A DNA stretch of 64,000 nucleotides. It comes from an uncultured Lewinella sp. (GTDB taxonomy: Bacteria > Bacteroidota > Bacteroidia > Chitinophagales > Saprospiraceae). Below the pieces are notes generated by a model. It did no database searches, was not told where the DNA came from, and saw only the letters and a list, made by a program, of their open reading frames with translations. Shown piece after piece: positions 24,342-33,888 of this stretch. Position 1 is the first letter of the stretch. Each line of letters starts with the position of its first letter. The position numbers and the translations under genes were made by a program. The stretch is taken from positions 1 through 64,000 of the forward strand of contig CALMYQ010000154.1 in assembly GCA_937873655.1 (NCBI GenBank), in the 5' to 3' direction.

Positions 24342-27300
24342 TTACCGAATCAACATGAGATCGCCTTGCTTCTGCAGCTTTCTCGTTTCGCCGCAGACTT
24401 CGATCTCGGCTTCCAGCCGCCACACATAAACGGCAGCCGGCATCATATGGCCCTTGGCCTCGCCGTCCCAACCGTTCTGGAGGTCTTCCGTCCGGAACAA
24501 CAGGTTGCCCCAGCGGTCAAGTACCATCAATTGGAAATCATTCACCTGCACCTGCCCGCCCGGATAGGCTCGGAAAACGGCATTGTCGGTGCCGCCGCCC
24601 GGAGAGAACGCGTTGGGCACATAAATGGCCCGCAGGTCATTGCTGTATTCTTGTCCGACAACCCCGTCAACCGTAACGGTTTCGCAATCATTGGCCGCAG
24701 TCAGGGTGTAAATGCCCGCTTCATCAACCTCTATTGCGGGGCCGGCCGCGCCGTTCGACCAGGTATAGGTAACCTCCGAATCACCACCGCTTTGCAGCTC
24801 GGCGGTCAGCATCACAGGGTCCTGGCTGCAGGGCAGCACCTGGGGTTCCACCGTGATCTTAAGCGGTTCAAGCCCGTCAATGGTGATATTTTGCCCGGCT
24901 GTACATCCGTTGGCATCCCGGACCGTAACCGTGTAATCGCCGGCTTCCATGAGTTCGAATATCGGCGCATCCTGGAAGTCGACCCCGTTCAGCGAATATT
25001 CCACGCCCGCCGGCGCAGTACCGTTGAAGGCAACATTGATGGTTCCGCTCGCTTCATTGTCACAGGAAGGAGATGCGGAGGCGATGAAATCCAGGGCAGC
25101 AGAACCTGCAACCGTGACGGTGATGATGGAATCGCATCCGCCCTGAGAAATAAGGTTGAATACGCGCGTTTCGCCCGCTTGCAGGACGACGCCGTTGAAT
25201 TCCGCCGTTTCACCCGCGCAAACGCTCAGCGCAAGCGACTGGTCGTACCCGCTCACCTCAGCCACCTGGACCGTAATGGTCGAATCGCAACCTTCAGCGG
25301 TGGTATAGGCAAAAACCTGATTCGCGCCGGCCGCCACGGCAACCCCGTCAAAGGTGACGGACGAACCCGTGCACGCTTGGTAATTCAAGGTTTCAGTGTA
25401 AACCGGCAGTTCCAACACACTGACGCTGACCGTAGAGTCGCATCCGCTTTGGTTGGTAAAGGCAAAATCCTGCTGGTCGCCCGGCATCAGGGTGGCGCCC
25501 GCGTAGGTAACGCTTGAACCCGAGCAGGCCGTCAATTCCAGCGTTATTGCATCCGCCGGCAATCCGTTTATGCTCACCGTGACCAGCGAATCGCAACCCG
25601 ACAGGTTGGTATAGGTGAAGACCTGCGAATCGCCCGGCCCCAGGGTCACGCCGTCAAAAACCATGGTTTCTCCCTGGCACAGGTCAAAGGTCAGCGACTC
25701 CGACTGCACTGGCAATTGCGGAATGTCGACCACCACCACCGAGTCGCAGCCGTACTGGTTCGGGAAATGGAACGCCGTCGAACTGCCCGCCGTCAACTGC
25801 TGCCCGTCATAATCCACAGGCGTATCTCCGCAGGTGGGTATCGAAATGAAGGTGGTGTCCGGCCGGGATACGACAACGGTGATCACCTCGGAGGAGTCGC
25901 AACCGAACGCCGTCGTGAAATGAGCGGTAAAGGTCGTATCGCTGGCATAAGTGACGCCGTCGTAGACGAAGGTCTCCCCCGGGCAAAGAACGACATCCTG
26001 CGCGTTACTTTCCATGCTCGTGCAGTCGAGATAGCAGAGGAAGTCGATCCGGATATCGTCCATTCCGCAGCCGCTGATCAGCGTATCGAAACGGACCTGG
26101 TAAACCCGCACACCCGGATCAAGCGACAGCGTATCAAGTGTGACGGTATAGGGGCCGCTCGGAATATCGGCAAAAACATAGGCGCCCGAGCCGTCGGTAG
26201 TGGTCTGGGAAACCGGGGTTCCATTTTGGGAAAGATCGATATTGATGTTGGTCATCAGAGAGTCCGCCGGGTCAATGACCCCGTCTTCATTCAGATCAAA
26301 ATAAACGTTGCCGCGGATGGTGCCGAAGCCTTCCTGCATTTCCAGGCTGAGGGTGCCCGAATTCAGGGTGCATCCCTGGTTGGATACCATCTGGACGTAG
26401 TAATCTCCGCTCTGGGTAGCCACAAGCTGCGGCATTTGCCCTTCCGGCCCCGCCACAGGCGCGTCATTGAAATACCACTGGTAGCTGGTTACATCCGGCA
26501 GCAGCGGGAAACAGATCGTATCCGGGCTGCAACGGGTATGGCATCCGCTGGGGATCTTGCTGATGTCGGGCCCGTCCACAATGACCAGGGAGTTGCTTTC
26601 GGCAGAGCAGCCGAACGCGTTGGTGGCCGTAGCGTAGTAAATGCCCGGTTGGGCGGTTGTCATGGTCGGTCCGGTTTCATTGTTATTCCACACGTAGGTC
26701 AATCCCGGGTCGGGCGACGAAACGCTGAAGGTCGTTTCCGTCCCTTCGCAGATCAGGCCCGGATTGGATGCCGTGATCTGAACGTTGGCCGGAAGCCCGT
26801 GCACTTCCACCACAAACGGGCCGATAACCTGTGAACAGCCGGTCGCGTTGTCGGTTACCGTCAGGGAAATTTCGTGGGAACCGGCCGAGAGCTGGTTGTC
26901 GCGGAGTTCCGAAAACTCGATCCGGGTCGTGGTTTCTCCGTTCGACCAGAGGTAGGAATACTGGGTGTTTTCCGTGGTTTCGAGATAGACGTCCTCGCCT
27001 TCGCAAATGCTGTAGGTGTCGTAGAAATATCCGGTCGGCTGGCCGTATTCGTTCAGGGTAAGCGCTCGGATCGGCGCTTCGGGCGATTCAATGACGTCCA
27101 CCGTCACTGCCCCCGGCGTATAGGTGCAGCCTTCCGCGTCGGTGACGGTTACCGAATACACGCCGGTTTGGCCTACGGCCAGATCTTCCACAGCTGTGCT
27201 GTCCGACCAAAGCCAGGTCAGGCCGCCGGCCGGGGCGCTCAAAGTGGTCGTATCTCCTTCGCAGATCGGTGAGGGCTGACTGAGCGTGATATCGCCGGCC

Positions 27301-30300
27301 AGCAGATTCGGGGCAATGGTCACTTGCCGGGAAAAGATATTGGAACAACCGTAAATGCTGGTGACATCCAGCTTGATATTGTAATTCCCCGGGGTATCAA
27401 ACTGGTGATAGGTATCGAACAGTTGCGATTGGTTGGCCGCGCCGCTTGCCGGATCGCCGAAATCCCAGATGGCGTAGGTGACGTTTGACGGCACATCGGC
27501 ATTGAATTCGATGGCGGTCCCCTCGCAGTTCACTTCCGGTTCGGCAAAGGTCACCGGCGGTGGCGGATAGACCTCCAGCTCGCGGGTAATGGTCGAGGTG
27601 CAGCCTGTATTCGACGTGATTGTCAGGCTGACGGTGTACGAACCCGCAGCGGCAAAGGTGTGCGTCGGATCCTGATTGGTCGAGGTATTGGCCGCCCCGC
27701 TGCCCGGATCGCCGAAATTCCAGCTCCAGCCGGTGATTGACGCGATCGGCAGGAAGGTGGACAGGTCAAAGAATTCCACCACTTCGCCGGGGCAGGCGTT
27801 GTCCACTTCAAAATCTGCAGCTACCGCCACCGTATCGACCCGGATGGCGCCGCATCGCCCGACATCCCCGCTCGGATTCGTGTATTCCCCGGTCACGGCA
27901 ACCCGGTAAAAACCGGCTTCCGGATAGGTGAAGACCGGGTTTTCATCCGTGGAGAACTGGCTCCACAAATCGCTCCCGGCCAGAGAATAATACCAGATGG
28001 TGGAGCCCGCCGTGAAATTGGTAGACAGGTTGGTATACACCCGTTCATTGCAGGCCGCTCCCGGTTGTATGCCGAAATCGAAATCCGAGCCGGTGCAGTC
28101 AAACATAGGCCCGGGGCCTTCGCTGCTGCCGCCGCAACTGTCAATACTGATCACATTGGATAGGAAAGTGCAACCGTAAACGTCGGTGATGCCGACCTGA
28201 TAGGCTCCGTAAGCGGTAGCGTTGAAGCTTGGATTGTTGGGCCCTACCGGAGCGCTGTCCAGGTACCATTGGTAATTGTAACCGGCGCTGGAATTCAGGG
28301 CGTACAGGGTCGCCTGGGGAGGAAGCCCGCAGAAAACATCCGGATCAGGCGTCGAAATGTTGATCTCTGAAGCGGGATGCGGATCGATGTAGAACGTCGT
28401 GTCGCCGATGCAGCCGTATTGGTCCGTTACCCGGACCTGGAGATAACCCGGGCCGAGATCGGGAACTGCTGCATTGCTCAGCAGGTTGCCGTTCTCGTCG
28501 AGCCACTCATAGGCGTCATACGGGGTAGTGGTTTGCAATTGGACCGTCTCATTGGGACAAAGGTCGGCGGGGTGGTTGACCACGGGTTCCGGCAACGCAT
28601 GGACCGTTACGGGGAAACCGGCGCTCTGGCCGCACACGTCCACGGTTACAGTCGCAGGGCCGGCGATATGCCACAGGATTTCAATGGCCGGTTTCCCGGG
28701 ATCGCCGGTGATGGTGCCGGCGCCTGCCGGGCTGATGGACCACACGTAATCGATGCCGGCGTAACCCTGGGTGGAAAAAGCGCTGATCTGATCCAGGCAA
28801 ACATCTGCAGCGCCGTTGATGGTAAATCCGCTCAGCTGGTTGACATTGAGGGTAAAGGGAGCCGATTCGCATCCCAGCCCGTTGTTGCTGACCGCGACCG
28901 CCGTGAGCGAATAAGGCGGCGCAGCGCCCCACATGACGTTGATCGGGTTGCCGATTATGGTCGAAACGGTACCGCCGTTGTTGATCTCCCACCGGATGCT
29001 GGAGGAGGCTTCCGCGCCTTCCGCCTTGTAGGAATAGGTATTGCCCGGACAGATATTGGTTTCTCCGCTGACGGAAGCGGGGGCGGCGGGCGGCGTTTTG
29101 ACCTCGATCTGCAATTCGAAGCCGTCGGTACAATAGCCGGCGGGGTTATCGGCTGTCATGGTCAGGTTGTAATAACCCGGCGGAACGGTAAAGGGAACGG
29201 CTGGATTGGCGGTGGGGCCGCCGCTGTTCCAGACCTGCGTGCCGTCGAGGGCCAGCAGCTGCCAGATGCCGCTGACGGCCGCGTTATTTTGCGTGTTTTT
29301 TGCCTGGTAGTTATAGGTGCCGTCGGCGCACACTTCGATCGGCCCGGTGACGTAGTATTCCGGGCGTACGTTCACCACGAGGGTATCGGCGCCGCCGCAA
29401 CCCAGGTAGCAGTTGCTGTATTCGACGGTCACCATCTGGGCCTGACTGGGGTAGAACCCATCGAACCACTTGACGGTGATGGAGTGGGTGCCCTGCCCCG
29501 ATACGATGGTGCCGAAGTTGGAAACCGTCCAGGTGAAATCCGTTCCTTCGTATGGGATGAGATCATATTGGGTAACCTCCCCCAGGCAAACCCGGTCGGG
29601 GCCGTCAATTTCGGCGTTGTCCGACAGGATGGGGATCTGCCGGATGGTCGGCTCCAGGCAGACATTGGCGTTCGGGCAGTCTTCAACGGTCAGTTCGATG
29701 GTGCCGGCAGGCCCGTCGAGCCATTCGATGGTGATGAAATTGTCCGCAGTTGCGCCCCCGTCAACGATATTGTAGGAGCCGCTGATCTGCCAGTGATAGA
29801 CGCCGCACTCGGTTGCCGAGGTGTAGGTCACGGTTTCACCGGCGCAGATCGTGCCGACGCAGTCCAGCAGGGGGCTTTCGGCGTCTTCAACAATGACCGT
29901 CAACTTAGCCGTATCCGCCTGGCAATAGCAGGAGTTGTTGGCAATCAGCCGGACCTCATAGGTGCCGGGTGTCTCGAAGGTGGCTTCCGCATCTGTTTCC
30001 ATGGAAGTCCCGTAGGGGCCCAGCTCCCAGAAGAAATGCGCGCCGTTTTGGCTGGTGTTGGTAAACTGAACGGTCTGGCCTTCGCAGACCCGCAGTTCGG
30101 AACCGTCGTTCTGCGGGGTAGTCGTGAAAGAAGCGACGGCGTTCTCCAGGATCTCCACGCAAAGGCTTTGTTCGCTTACGCAGAGATCGGTGAAGCCGCC
30201 GAACACGGAAACATAACCGGTGCCCGGAGCGCCCCACTGTACGGTAGCCGATTGCTGGGACGGGTCGACGTCAAAGCTTTCGGCGCCGCTGACATTCCAT

Positions 30301-30785
30301 TGGACCGGGTAAGTTGCCCCGGTCAGGTCGTAGGCATAATAATGGATCAGGCTATTGGCGCAAACCTTGTCGCATTGCCCGCTGCCCGGCGGGGTCGTTA
30401 TTCCTTCACTGCAGGGGGAATCGGATTGAATAGCCAGCAACGGGCCGTGAGAGACAAAAACCTGAAAGGTTGCTGTAAATACGGGCCCGGTCGGCGACAT
30501 GGTAATTTCTGCGAGAATGGTGAAACTACCGGTTCCCTGAAAGCAGATCGTCGCAAATTTCCCGGAACTGGTGATGCTGACGACGTTCCCGCCGGCGTTG
30601 TCTGTAGCCGTCCAGGTGATCAGCGTATCCGCCGGCAGGGTGCTGCCCTGGCCTTCCAGTACGTAGGTCGCACAACCGTTTTCACAGAGCACTTCCGGGC
30701 CGCTGATATAAAAATTGCCGTTTTGCGCCCGTAGGGCCGCAAGGGAGAGGAAGAAACCGAAGAGCGTTAATAGGCGATGCTTCAT
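24342..30785 (-). CDS. Giant secreted multidomain surface protein with gliding-type (CHU_C) T9SS C-terminus
   Basis: A 2147-residue exported protein, start fixed by a signal peptide ending near ALRAQN. It consists of many immunoglobulin-like beta-sandwich units of PKD type (WNFGDPGSGAAN, WDFGDPASGAANQ) and related bacterial Ig-like modules, an SdrD-type B domain (GNVYFDLNEDGVIDPADS with its calcium-binding pattern, about residues 1490-1580) and then six repeats of about 60 residues with a GCDS signature (about 1595-1890). The last roughly 90 residues (VPNAFSPGGGTDNAVF, DRWGNLLF, WDGEAKG, VYVWRLE) form the gliding-motility-associated C-terminal domain that directs export by the type IX system. 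It is likely a cell-surface adhesin or filament. A good terminator follows; no partner membrane protein of the PorP/SprF family is adjacent. Confidence 0.9.
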   Translation of the reverse strand: MKHRLLTLFGFFLSLAALRAQNGNFYISGPEVLCENGCATYVLEGQGSTLPADTLITWTATDNAGGNVVSITSSGKFATICFQGTGSFTILAEITMSPTGPVFTATFQVFVSHGPLLAIQSDSPCSEGITTPPGSGQCDKVCANSLIHYYAYDLTGATYPVQWNVSGAESFDVDPSQQSATVQWGAPGTGYVSVFGGFTDLCVSEQSLCVEILENAVASFTTTPQNDGSELRVCEGQTVQFTNTSQNGAHFFWELGPYGTSMETDAEATFETPGTYEVRLIANNSCYCQADTAKLTVIVEDAESPLLDCVGTICAGETVTYTSATECGVYHWQISGSYNIVDGGATADNFITIEWLDGPAGTIELTVEDCPNANVCLEPTIRQIPILSDNAEIDGPDRVCLGEVTQYDLIPYEGTDFTWTVSNFGTIVSGQGTHSITVKWFDGFYPSQAQMVTVEYSNCYLGCGGADTLVVNVRPEYYVTGPIEVCADGTYNYQAKNTQNNAAVSGIWQLLALDGTQVWNSGGPTANPAVPFTVPPGYYNLTMTADNPAGYCTDGFELQIEVKTPPAAPASVSGETNICPGNTYSYKAEGAEASSSIRWEINNGGTVSTIIGNPINVMWGAAPPYSLTAVAVSNNGLGCESAPFTLNVNQLSGFTINGAADVCLDQISAFSTQGYAGIDYVWSISPAGAGTITGDPGKPAIEILWHIAGPATVTVDVCGQSAGFPVTVHALPEPVVNHPADLCPNETVQLQTTTPYDAYEWLDENGNLLSNAAVPDLGPGYLQVRVTDQYGCIGDTTFYIDPHPASEINISTPDPDVFCGLPPQATLYALNSSAGYNYQWYLDSAPVGPNNPSFNATAYGAYQVGITDVYGCTFLSNVISIDSCGGSSEGPGPMFDCTGSDFDFGIQPGAACNERVYTNLSTNFTAGSTIWYYSLAGSDLWSQFSTDENPVFTYPEAGFYRVAVTGEYTNPSGDVGRCGAIRVDTVAVAADFEVDNACPGEVVEFFDLSTFLPIASITGWSWNFGDPGSGAANTSTNQDPTHTFAAAGSYTVSLTITSNTGCTSTITRELEVYPPPPVTFAEPEVNCEGTAIEFNADVPSNVTYAIWDFGDPASGAANQSQLFDTYHQFDTPGNYNIKLDVTSIYGCSNIFSRQVTIAPNLLAGDITLSQPSPICEGDTTTLSAPAGGLTWLWSDSTAVEDLAVGQTGVYSVTVTDAEGCTYTPGAVTVDVIESPEAPIRALTLNEYGQPTGYFYDTYSICEGEDVYLETTENTQYSYLWSNGETTTRIEFSELRDNQLSAGSHEISLTVTDNATGCSQVIGPFVVEVHGLPANVQITASNPGLICEGTETTFSVSSPDPGLTYVWNNNETGPTMTTAQPGIYYATATNAFGCSAESNSLVIVDGPDISKIPSGCHTRCSPDTICFPLLPDVTSYQWYFNDAPVAGPEGQMPQLVATQSGDYYVQMVSNQGCTLNSGTLSLEMQEGFGTIRGNVYFDLNEDGVIDPADSLMTNINIDLSQNGTPVSQTTTDGSGAYVFADIPSGPYTVTLDTLSLDPGVRVYQVRFDTLISGCGMDDIRIDFLCYLDCTSMESNAQDVVLCPGETFVYDGVTYASDTTFTAHFTTAFGCDSSEVITVVVSRPDTTFISIPTCGDTPVDYDGQQLTAGSSTAFHFPNQYGCDSVVVVDIPQLPVQSESLTFDLCQGETMVFDGVTLGPGDSQVFTYTNLSGCDSLVTVSINGLPADAITLELTACSGSSVTYAGATLMPGDQQDFAFTNQSGCDSTVSVSVLELPVYTETLNYQACTGSSVTFDGVAVAAGANQVFAYTTAEGCDSTITVQVAEVSGYDQSLALSVCAGETAEFNGVVLQAGETRVFNLISQGGCDSIITVTVAGSAALDFIASASPSCDNEASGTINVAFNGTAPAGVEYSLNGVDFQDAPIFELMEAGDYTVTVRDANGCTAGQNITIDGLEPLKITVEPQVLPCSQDPVMLTAELQSGGDSEVTYTWSNGAAGPAIEVDEAGIYTLTAANDCETVTVDGVVGQEYSNDLRAIYVPNAFSPGGGTDNAVFRAYPGGQVQVNDFQLMVLDRWGNLLFRTEDLQNGWDGEAKGHMMPAAVYVWRLEAEIEVCGETRKLQKQGDLMLIR

Positions 30786-31068
30786 GAGTTATGACTCGTT
30801 TTGGGATAAAAAATAAAATACCGGCCGGCAAGTGAACACCACAACGGTCTCATCCCGGCTTTTTGGCTATACGGTATAAAATGGATTATCGGGTTACAAT
30901 TGGTCAGACCCCCTGAATTGGGTTTGCGCTGCTTGGAGAGGAAAAAAAATGGAATGTAAAATGCGAGAGGAAAAATTCAATAGGTAAAAATGGCGGTTGA
31001 TCTACTATTTAAATAATTGTATTTCAGTTAAGTGTAAATATGTTGATTTTTTTTAATCCGCCTTTCGA
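30786..31068. other. Intergenic region upstream of the giant surface protein gene
   Basis: About 280 AT-rich bases. I see no convincing TAnnTTTG box and no ORF. A small CCGGCCGG palindrome lies near 30821. The region must hold the promoter of the minus-strand gene ending at 24342. Confidence 0.4.
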
Positions 31069-31142
31069 TTCCTCAATTCCTCAGTTCCTCCCCCGACCGC
31101 CGTAGCTCATCAAGAGCGAAGGAGGTAATTCCTCAATTCCTC
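31069..31142 (-). repeat. GAGGAAYT tandem array with an embedded palindrome, overlapping the psuG stop
   Basis: The 8-bp units lie at 31127-31142 and 31069-31090, on both sides of a palindromic element at 31090-31125 (GCTC/GAGC inner stem). The psuG TGA (31110-31112) lies inside the palindrome. The unit is the same as after hypB. Confidence 0.9.
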
Positions 31143-32048
31143 CCAAACCACCGCTATCCAGGCCGCCAAACGCACATTGTTCAACGCCAGTTCAATATTC
31201 GAGATCAGGCTGCGCCCTTCGGTAAGGGTTTCCATCCGGGCCAGCAGAAAAGGAGTAAGCGCCTTGCCGCGGATATTTTGTTGTTCAGCCTCCATAACGG
31301 CCTGCTCGATGAGCGGCTCAATGTCCCGGCGCGGGATGGCATGCGATTCGGGGATCGGGTTGGCGATGACTGCGCCGCCGGTCAGGCCCATTTCCCATTT
31401 CGCGTGCAGGATGCGGGCTATTTCTTCCGGCGTATCCGCCCGGTGGTCGATCGGCAGGCCGCTGTCTCGGGTGTAAAATGCGGGGAATTCTGCGGTGCCG
31501 TACCCGATCACGGGAACGCCGAGCGTTTCGAGGTATTCCAGCGTGAGGGGCAGGTCGAGGATGGCTTTTGCGCCTGCCGTAACGACGGCTACATCCGTCC
31601 GGGCCAGCTCCTGAAGGTCGGCAGAAATGTCCATGGTTTGTGCAGCGCCCCGGTGTACGCCGCCGATGCCGCCTGTGCCGAAAAACCGGATGCCGGCCAT
31701 CGCCGCGATGATCATGGTGGACGCAACCGTTGTAGCGCCGTCCAGACCCAGGCCCCCGACAATGGGCAGATCGCGGCGACTGATCTTCCGGACCGATTTG
31801 CCGCCGGCGCCGAATTTTTCAATCTCAACGGCACTCAGCCCCGCCTTTAGCCGCCCGCCGATGACGGCTATGGTGGCCGGAACAGCGCCTTCTTCGCGTA
31901 CGGCCTTTTCCAGGCGCAGCGCCGTTTCCACATTCTGCGGGTAGGGCATGCCGTGTGCAATAATGGTCGATTCCAAAGCAACAACGGGCTTGCCTTCCTT
32001 CAATGCCGTTTCCACCTCCGGGTGTACGGATAAAAAAGGATTGGTCAT
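31110..32048 (-). CDS. psuG: Pseudouridine-5'-phosphate glycosidase
   Basis: The enzyme cleaves (reversibly) the C-C bond of pseudouridine 5'-phosphate to uracil and ribose 5-phosphate. The sequence follows the family: VALESTIIAHGMPYPQN at the N-terminus, TIAVIGGRLKAGLS, DLPIVGGLGLDGATTVASTM, GTGGIGGVHRGA, the catalytic-lysine region VVTAGAKAILDLPLTLEYLETLGV and NPIPESHAIP. The length of 312 residues is normal. No psuK kinase gene is adjacent. The final ten residues EELRNYLLRS are not family-like; they are encoded by the tandem repeat and palindrome that overlap the 3' end. Confidence 0.93.
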   Translation of the reverse strand: MTNPFLSVHPEVETALKEGKPVVALESTIIAHGMPYPQNVETALRLEKAVREEGAVPATIAVIGGRLKAGLSAVEIEKFGAGGKSVRKISRRDLPIVGGLGLDGATTVASTMIIAAMAGIRFFGTGGIGGVHRGAAQTMDISADLQELARTDVAVVTAGAKAILDLPLTLEYLETLGVPVIGYGTAEFPAFYTRDSGLPIDHRADTPEEIARILHAKWEMGLTGGAVIANPIPESHAIPRRDIEPLIEQAVMEAEQQNIRGKALTPFLLARMETLTEGRSLISNIELALNNVRLAAWIAVVWEELRNYLLRS

Positions 32049-32072
32049 AATTCTTGCATATTTTAAACCTTC

Positions 32073-32750
32073 TCACCTCTGTCCCTCCCCCGCCCGGTTC
32101 AAAAAACACCCAAAGGGATAAAGTGCCTTGAAGACCGCAACTGCATGCCCGGAAAAATCCGGCTTTTGGACCTGAGCGTCTCCCACGCGGTGAGCAGCCA
32201 GGAAACTCTTGTACTGGAGCAGTTCGATCTCCGGATGGTCCCTGGCGAAGCCTTTCGGCGCGGTTTTGAGCCTTTCGCCTTCCATTTCGCCAAAATAGCG
32301 CTTGAAATCCGGGTGGGCAAGGATCTCCTTGAATTCTGCTGCATTATAGGCAATTTCATCCCGGATGGCTTTGATCCAGGGCGCAGGCGGCAGGTAAGCG
32401 CCGCCGGCAAGCATGCAATCTCCGGGCTGGAGCCGGATGTAGTACCCGGAGCGGCCGTGTTCGTTCTTGCGGCCGCCGGCCAGGATATGCGCCCCGAAAT
32501 AGGTCTGGTACGGCGATTTGTCGGCGGAGAACCGGACATCCCGGTTGATGCGGAAAATGCAATCCTTTGCGGTCAGTTGGATAATTGAAGGGTCAAAACC
32601 GGAAATGCCGGCGATCACCTCATCGACAAATGCCAGAAATTCTTCCTTGGCAGCCTGGTACTGCTTTTTATGTGCGCTGAACCATCCGCGGTCGTTGTTT
32701 TGTGCCAGGTCGGAGAGAAAGGTAAAAGTGGGTTTGGAGATGGATTTCAT
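32073..32750 (-). CDS. DUF2461-family protein
   Basis: A 225-residue protein of the DUF2461 (TIGR02453) family. Its signature segments are FTFLSDLAQNNDRGWF, FRINRDVRFSADKSPYQTYFGA and GYYIRLQPGDCMLAGGAYLP. The biochemical function is unknown. The start at ATG 32750 gives the canonical SKPTFTFLSDL N-terminus; the frame extending to 32822 runs through a repeat array and is excluded. It lies 24 bases before psuG on the same strand. Confidence 0.88.
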   Translation of the reverse strand: MKSISKPTFTFLSDLAQNNDRGWFSAHKKQYQAAKEEFLAFVDEVIAGISGFDPSIIQLTAKDCIFRINRDVRFSADKSPYQTYFGAHILAGGRKNEHGRSGYYIRLQPGDCMLAGGAYLPPAPWIKAIRDEIAYNAAEFKEILAHPDFKRYFGEMEGERLKTAPKGFARDHPEIELLQYKSFLAAHRVGDAQVQKPDFSGHAVAVFKALYPFGCFLNRAGEGQR

Positions 32751-32767
32751 TGTTTTATGGTTTTTTG

Positions 32768-32966
32768 AATCAATCGCCTCCTTCGCTGAAGCTTCGGTGG
32801 TCGGAGGAATCAATCGAATCAATCGAACAATTGAACCAATCGACTCATTTAATTAATCCGATTAAGTCGATTAATCCGAATGAATCGATTAAGCTGACCA
32901 ACCGACGGACGCCCAAAATCGGATCAATCGAACCAATCAAAAAATCGGATCAATCAAAAAATTGGA
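32768..32966 (-). repeat. Degenerate TTCGATTGA array with an embedded palindrome, after the tfoX-like gene
   Basis: Degenerate units of TTCGATTGA and TCCGATT (minus sense) fill the region from about 8 bases after the stop at 32974 almost to the next start. A CCTCC...GGAGG palindrome with GAAGCTTC at its core lies at 32777-32807. The unit recurs at 63181-63220. Confidence 0.85.
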
Positions 32967-32973
32967 TTTATTT

Positions 32974-33294
32974 CTACAATTTTCGCGTGAATTCCAGCGC
33001 CATTTCCGCCAACGGTTCCCAGCATTCGCTTTCGGCGGCCTCCACGATGAACCAGCCCTGAATGGGCGGCTTGTTTTTGAACGGATTCAGCAAATGAGCC
33101 GTTTTCAGGCCGAATTTTTCGGGATCGAATTGTTTGCCCAACCGGAATCCCATGGTTTCCTTGTGATAAAACGCGAAAACCTTATCGGCGTATTTCAGAC
33201 CGGGAGAGCTCATCATTTTGCCCAGCGTCACACCGGGGACGGCGCCGGTAAATTGCTCAACGATCCGGTCAAACAGGGTTTCTGCATTCGTCAT
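32974..33294 (-). CDS. TfoX N-terminal-domain protein
   Basis: This 106-residue protein resembles the N-terminal TfoX/Sxy domain (GKMMSSPGLKYADKVFAFYHKETMGFRLG) without the C-terminal domain. Single-domain relatives are widespread and are not shown to regulate competence. Its start overlaps the stop of the upstream MmcQ/YjbR gene by 4 bases (ATGA), so the two are coupled. Confidence 0.82.
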   Translation of the reverse strand: MTNAETLFDRIVEQFTGAVPGVTLGKMMSSPGLKYADKVFAFYHKETMGFRLGKQFDPEKFGLKTAHLLNPFKNKPPIQGWFIVEAAESECWEPLAEMALEFTRKL

Positions 33295-33680
33295 GATCCT
33301 TGGTTTGAAAGGGAATTTTTCAGGGTAGCAGGCAGATTTGCGAACACAAGCTCATAGGCATGGTCGATCAGTTCCAGGATCAACGCATCCGCCAGCGAAC
33401 CATCCATGTACAAGGTATTCCAGTGTTTCTTATCCTGGTGCCAACCGGGCTGAACAGCGGAAAATTGTTCGCGCAATGCCACCGCTTTTTCCGGATCGCA
33501 TTTGAGATTCATAAAATGAAAAGGCGGCACGATCTCTCCATCCATTTTCAGTTCGGTGACGTTGGCCATCCCAAAAAGCTTGCCGCCGATTTTCATCCAG
33601 ACGGCCTCCCCTTTAAACGGATAACTTTCGGCTACACCGGGCTTGGAAAGGCAGTATTGCCGGAATGTTTCAATATCCAT
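33291..33680 (-). CDS. MmcQ/YjbR-family DNA-binding-fold protein
   Basis: The 129-residue product matches the MmcQ/YjbR family: the DIETFRQYCLSKPGVAESYPF N-terminal part, MNLKCDPEKAVALREQF and PGWHQDKKHWNTLYMDG. The fold is CyaY-like and proposed to bind DNA; no precise role is known. It is first in a coupled pair with the TfoX-like gene. Confidence 0.88.
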   Translation of the reverse strand: MDIETFRQYCLSKPGVAESYPFKGEAVWMKIGGKLFGMANVTELKMDGEIVPPFHFMNLKCDPEKAVALREQFSAVQPGWHQDKKHWNTLYMDGSLADALILELIDHAYELVFANLPATLKNSLSNQGS

Positions 33681-33734
33681 AATGCTTTAGAATGCTTGAT
33701 CCTTACATGCTGAAACCTGGTTGTCAGCTGCCGG

Positions 33735-33887
33735 CCCGCCGACCTGACAACTGATCACTGACAACTGATCACTGACCCCCTCCTCCGCTGAAGCTACGGC
33801 CACCGGGCGACGAAGCTTTCGGCGAAGTTGCCGGGCGGAGACTGACAACTGACAACTGACAACTGACAACTGATCACTGACAACTGA
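33735..33887 (-). repeat. CAGTTGTC/CAGTGATC tandem array with a large embedded palindrome, after the VOC gene
   Basis: Units in minus sense are CAGTTGT and CAGTGAT. They start one base after the stop at 33889 (33841-33887), are interrupted by a palindromic block at 33779-33840 containing GAAGCTTTCGGCGAAG, and continue at 33735-33778. It is the same unit family as after creD. Confidence 0.9.
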
Positions 33888-33888
33888 T

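Noticed and set aside
28377..30734. 785-residue plus-strand ORF opposite the giant surface protein
   Set aside because: It is an antisense shadow of the T9SS protein gene, low in family features and without a signal.
32750..33061. Plus-strand ORF with ESIESIEQLNQS-like repeats
   Set aside because: It is the translation of the TTCGATTGA array read from the opposite strand and overlaps the tfoX-like gene.
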